DNA from: Echiichthys vipera
Lineage: Eukaryota > Chordata > Actinopteri > Perciformes > Trachinidae
Direction: 5' to 3'
Assembly (NCBI GenBank): GCA_963691815.1
Contig: OY829663.1
Location: 6,545,523-6,609,522 of the forward strand
Length of the DNA: 64,000 nt
Part shown: piece after piece, positions 1 through 64,000 of the stretch
How positions within the stretch are numbered: the stretch's first letter is position 1
How the letters are laid out: each line of letters opens with the position of its first letter
Program-made: the position numbers and the translations under genes
The notes under the pieces: generated by a model
Told to the model about the DNA's origin: nothing
Database searches by the model: none
The model's input: only the letters and a program-made list of their open reading frames with translations

Positions 1-2747
1 ACCCTGTTAATCTACGCTAAATTACTTCATCGAGACCTCCTCCGTGTCAAAGTAAGTTTCAAACTATTGAAAGAGAATGATACAAAGCTACAGGGACGAT
101 GCTACTAATCCGCTCCTCTTTATCATAACAGCCGTAAAACATTGATCTTCCCGGTGTCGAACCTCAACCCAGAGACACGTTTGGACTCCTGTGTGTGAAT
201 CCAAGTAGGAGTTTAAGTGCTGTCGGAGTGGATTTGCACTACTGATGTCTTACATAAGTCTCTTTCACACATGCACTGGAACCCTGGACTTATCTAGACA
301 TCACCTGGAAGAGCTGTATGCAGGAACACAAATATGTGAATTAGTTGGACTTTACAGTGCCAGCACCCTAGTACAAAGTTGATGTCATGTCCGATTGCTA
401 TCATGTGGTCGGCGCGAAAGCTGAATTTTTCCACATCCATGGGTGTACTTATGTTTCAGTACACTGTTTCCGTATGTGTATTTGTGTATGGGTATGTGTT
501 TATATATAGGTGTGACGTCCCTCCGTGGAGGTGGAGGTGTGTCTGTACATGTTTGTACACCTACATACCACATTTCTGCTTAATTTTTAATTATTATTAT
601 TTTATAGATTAGTTTTAATTTCACTTCTTATGTATTATTATTTCTCGTTTTTATATGTGTTTCTTCTTTTCTAAGTGAGGGTAATAAAAATATATTAAAA
701 AGAAACTAAAAAAATTCAGCATCCAACAACAGCCGACGCATACTAACTAACAGTTGAACCAAAGAGTCTCGATGTTTATGATCAACTATGCAAACTGCAC
801 GCTTTACACACGTGCCACTCATTACCTAAACCAGTATTTCCAGTATTTCCAGTGTCTGACATGGACAACTTCCTGTTCTGTTCCACATGTATGAAAGAGA
901 GTTCATATGAGAAAACAGCTAATACCATAGGACCACATAATACCTATATATTTTTTATTTTAACCAGAATTAGCAATGTGCTGTTGAACAGTTAATTCAA
1001 GTGTATGTTAGTGTTACTATTTTTCACATACATTTGAACCTCCTTACAGGGATTTACAATTCAAGTAGTACGTTTTCAGACACCCAGAGTTACCTTGGCT
1101 GACCCGGATCGTGACTGAATTTACTGTCGTGCACATGTTCCCTTTTGTTTTTTTTTGTTTTTTTTTTGTTTTTTGTAATTGATCTCCACAATGAAAAAAA
1201 TGTCTGTATCCAAAATCAAACATAGATGGCATTGGCTGTCTGACACAGCTCTGGGTAAGAACGAATACAGTGGGATTAAGAACGTTTGATTTCTGATCCT
1301 GGTATCAGGCAGAGTACTTGGTATTCTGAGACCGGAGATCAAGATGTGGTATTAATCCATAATCAGGGGGCTCAGGTGTTGGGATTTGGGTTCCTCAGCT
1401 ATGGGCTGAGTTCAAAGAGTGCTGAGTCTGAAAGTACATCTGTGCATTCTTTCACTCCCAGCCTCCCCCTTCAAGCCCAGAGACATAATAGGAAGCTGCC
1501 TGGAAGCTCCTCAAAAGACCTGGAGCTGCTTTGATCTGGCCTCAAGGCTGCACTCACATGCACACATACAAATGCACACACCGAAAAACAAATTTCTCAC
1601 ACATTCTTATGCACAAAACAATGTAGGTTTAACAATATGGACATGCAGACTCATACACACACGGAGGAGGCGAATTCCCAAACCACGTCTCCCAGTCAGT
1701 ACAACTACAGAATGCTATGAGATACATATGAAATGCAGTCGCTGTCCTTAAGAAGATGCTTGCATTTGCAAAGTATACAGTCAGATCCAAAACTGGATTT
1801 ATGACTGAGCCCCATGCTGTGTTCTTAGCACAGGGGCCAGTCAGAGTCATTAGCTTTAAAACAAGGTCATTGTCTCAGCCTGCTGCATGTCCTACAGCTG
1901 GAATTCACTGAAATTCAGAGATTTAAGCCCTAGCTGTCACAAGGAGAGAGTTTCTTTCCACTTTGCTGAAAATGTTTTGAGGCATGAGGTCACGCTTTCA
2001 CAGATAACCCAATGATCTGACCTTAAGCTTCAAGTTTAAATATCATCTTGCAAGAGGACCTTTTATGCTTTTCTGTGTTTTCTGAGCTAAAAGTGTTCTT
2101 TTATAGTGATGTTTCACAATAACAATGTGTCAAATGAAGAAGTACTTGCATTTAGACGTGAGCCCTGCCGACTGCCTGGGTTGGCTGTGCTCAGCTCTGA
2201 ACGCTAGGGTGTCGGTCGCTATTAGAGATTTCCTTGCATTTCTGGAATTATGTAAAAGAAGCTGGACTCCCCTATTGGTCATGCTGCACACAGGCTCAAA
2301 CTGTGAGCTGCAAGTTCGGCCACTTTTATGCTGTTGAGGTGTTTATTTTGGAGGTTAACCTTTTAAAGTTAACCTTAGCATGTTGTGTGGCTAATATGGC
2401 CAGCTTCTAAATAGACAGTGTTTACAGCTGCTGAGTTAACTGATTCCGTATATGGGAAGGAGCATAACATTTCCCGGCACGCATCGTAAACAGTTGACCA
2501 ATCACAGCAGAGCGGACCAGCCGACCAATCAGAGCACACGGGGATTTTCAGAAAATGGGGGTAAAAGCTCAGACAGAGCCTGCTCATATGAGCCTGCCAC
2601 CCAAAGGTGCTGCATGGGTGCTGCAGCAATGGACAATATGAGAAATATAATGTGTTTTTAAAGATCAAAAATACAAATGTGACCCTAGAAACTAGCTCAA
2701 TAGGGCATCTTTAACGTTCTGGTTCATAAGCCTTGTGCATCACTGAC
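1..2747 (-). other. Partial intron 3' of exon w41
   Basis: Read on the minus strand this should continue the sdk2 intron. I looked for the remaining tail exons (SPPRPSPGSLHYSDED region and the terminal FSSFV) and did not find them, so they lie below position 1. It contains an inverted-repeat element at about 261-898 and AT-rich sequence. The stretch around 2340-2710 resembles short fish DNA-transposon relics, but I could not fix its ends. Confidence 0.7.
261..898. mobile_element. Nonautonomous DNA transposon (CTTTCACACATG termini)
   Basis: The left end TCTTTCACACATGCACTGG and the reverse complement of the right end (TCTTTCATACATGTGGAAC) match as terminal inverted repeats. The same family recurs at about 38238-38700 and, as a fragment, at about 26640-26785. 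Interior noncoding. Ends approximate. Confidence 0.5.
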
Positions 2748-61832
<59,085 letters not shown>

Positions 61833-64000
61833 CTATAATAAACACATACACCCAAAGGACACGGATGAGGATTCCCTTGAATTGCAATAAAGTGGTGAAG
61901 TAATTAAGGCGAGAGTAGAAATCATACGCGCAATTATGTGAGCGCACAGGCATGGATATTTGCAAATTTGTGAGCATGGATGCACTGAAAAGGCACAAAC
62001 AGACATTACCGTCTAAGCACACACACACAAACGTAAGACTATCTAACAGAGGAACAAGGGCACAGAGGACATCGGAGCTTAGCTATTGTTTATTTCAATG
62101 ATAATGATGCTTGAGAGGCTAACCCAGCTACCACAGCACAGCTCTCCCCCAAGACGCACACACACGCACCACACACACACACATACAAACACACATGAAC
62201 AGGCACAGACAACAAACACATTAAAACATCATCTATGCAAACACACACATGCATACATATGCACAAAATCCCCCTAGGACAAAGGCTGAAGCTGTGTGTG
62301 TGTCCAGCAGTTGACACCCTCTCTCTGACCTTGACTTCAGTGTCCAGCTGTGGTGGCAGTACTGCCTCCCTACCAGGTGGAGGCAGCGTAACATATACTT
62401 TATAAGGCTGCTGTGCTGTGGAGACTAATCACCGACTTGATGTATGTTGGATCTTGAGCCACATCTGGTGATGCAGCTCATGCCAAAAGAACAAGTGGTA
62501 AGTGATGACTCTAAAAAGTCCTCTCATTTATCCTGACAACCCAAAAACACTACACACACGGAAACTATAACTAACATTTGCTATAGATATATTGTAACAT
62601 TTCATATCATAGAATAAATACGACTTATTAGTACACAACAGGTTACAACCAAACAATACACTTGTGAAAAGGACACTTAATTGCAATTCAAATGATCCCA
62701 AAAGATTTCCAAAAGGGACAATGTTTCATTCCTTACACAACGTGACTTCCAAACGAGGGACATTCCAAAAGCGTATGCACAATTAATTGCATTGAGACTA
62801 CGAAGACATGCATAAGACTCAGAGCTCTTGGAGAGAGTTCAGGGAGTGGGATGCATTTAAGCTAGGAGGAGGCTACGATTATTTTAAGTGGCCATTTAAA
62901 ACAGCCCTAACGGTTCTGCGTGTGTGTGTGTCAGTTGTGAACTAACAACCAAACTATTGGCTTCAGAAAGAGACTCCTGTAGATACTCATCAGTGATCAA
63001 TGTTTGTTTGCCTGTGTGCATGTGTCTTTTCCATATCTGTGAAACACCAGGGTACATCTGTGAAAGATAACCTGAACAGCGCCGGGATACAGAATGGATC
63101 TATTTTGAGTCGTCCAACTCATTTATTTCAGAGCTCGAGCATCCAGACTGCTCAGAAAGCCAGGCATCATCTTTTTAACAGCCTTCCAATAACTAATACA
63201 TGGCGGTGCAGCGGGATATACACGGAGCAGGAGACTATTAAAGTCTCTAATGGCACACTAGATAGCAGCACAACATGTAGACGTTTTTGAATTAGCCTAC
63301 AGCGGGATGTGCAAGTTTCATTTGAGTCATTCTAGCACAACACATTCTTGTCAAAATAAATACTTTTTGTGGGAGTTGAAACACTTCTGCCTGCCATCTT
63401 TGCTGTCACATCCCTGCGAGCTATGACCTCATGAGTGCTTAGCGAAGTGCCAGGCGGGATGTCCGAGTGTAACCTTCAGCGATTGGATGGGTCGGTTTTC
63501 CATAGTTACCACATGCAATTTGTTTTGACATTTTTTTTGGTGATTTAACCTTTTTTTAAAAGAGTTTTTTGTTGTTGCATGAAACAATGTTTGGACAGAG
63601 CTTAAGTGAATGGCATGGAAGTAAAAGAGATCAATTTAGGAGTTCAGAAGTGCTTTCAACAAGCTGTTTGTAGGAAAGTTTGGATTCTTGCACAATATGA
63701 AAGCGAACGTTAAGGACTCCCATGATAGGAGCCGTGATAAGTACTGGTACTCCATAATAAGCTCTACAATTTGAGTATGATGTTGCCTGAACAAACAGCT
63801 CAAACAGAAACAAAATGAAGTGATAATAGAAAATAAGCAAACAATTCCAAGTTCACTGAAATGTGCAGTGCAAAATCTAAATATTTAAACAGACCTTTCC
63901 ACAGAGAACGTGTTTTTGAAGTCCTTGTGATTTTGATCAGGCTGACAGAAACCCTGCTTTAAAGCAGCACCAGCCATCTATAGATCTTCAGGGTTTGTTT
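61833..64000 (-). other. Partial intron 5' of exon w1
   Basis: Should be intron between earlier Ig1 exon(s) and w1. I searched for the preceding SDK2 segment (human-like LTCMAEGSWPLEFKW) and the signal-peptide exon and found neither. A CA-rich patch lies at 62155-62250. No RNA gene or clear transposon. Confidence 0.7.

Noticed and set aside
1..2747. Terminal sdk2 tail exons
   Set aside because: No minus-strand frame encodes the expected SPPRPSPG or terminal FSSFV segments; the exons must lie outside.

Overview
The window is vertebrate genomic DNA, almost certainly from a ray-finned (teleost) fish. It holds one gene, a long multi-exon gene on the minus strand that I identify as sidekick cell adhesion molecule 2 (sdk2). 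The fish call rests on three things: the sidekick protein matches vertebrate SDK2, the introns are packed with short inverted-repeat DNA transposons and LINE tails of kinds familiar from teleosts, and 41 exons fit into 59 kb. I cannot tell whether this is the sdk2a or sdk2b teleost paralogue.

Layout, in transcript order (high to low coordinates): 61833-64000 is intron 5' of the first visible exon. 61832-42211 encodes the end of Ig1 and Ig2 to Ig4, and includes the largest intron (49441-59122, 9.7 kb). 39863-34751 encodes Ig5 and Ig6. 33075-4922 encodes thirteen fibronectin type III (FN3) domains. 4768-4628 encodes the membrane-proximal segment, the single transmembrane helix and the start of the cytoplasmic tail. 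2886-2748 encodes more tail. The window ends before the terminal tail exons, and positions 1-2747 hold no further exon. The signal peptide and the first part of Ig1 lie beyond 64000.

I placed all 41 exons by hand from conserved protein sequence and splice sites. Every exon has a GT donor and an AG acceptor. The phases close end to end: 5811 nt, made of 1 leading base, 1936 whole codons and 2 trailing bases, with no stop or frameshift. This looks like a functional gene encoding about nine tenths of the usual SDK2 length.

No second gene was found in the introns on either strand. They contain nonautonomous DNA transposons (a hAT-type element with 8-bp target duplications, a PIF/Harbinger-like element with TAA duplications, and several other inverted-repeat elements, one with a nested LINE tail), the 3' remnant of a reverse-transcriptase ORF, and large CA/GT microsatellites. 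I see no new enzymatic or defence system. The most interesting signals concern splicing and architecture: an unusual splice-site pair around the Ig5 exons, a 57-nt in-frame microexon in FN10, a lost FN5/FN6 boundary intron, a cysteine-free Ig2, and a long UG repeat next to the first visible donor.
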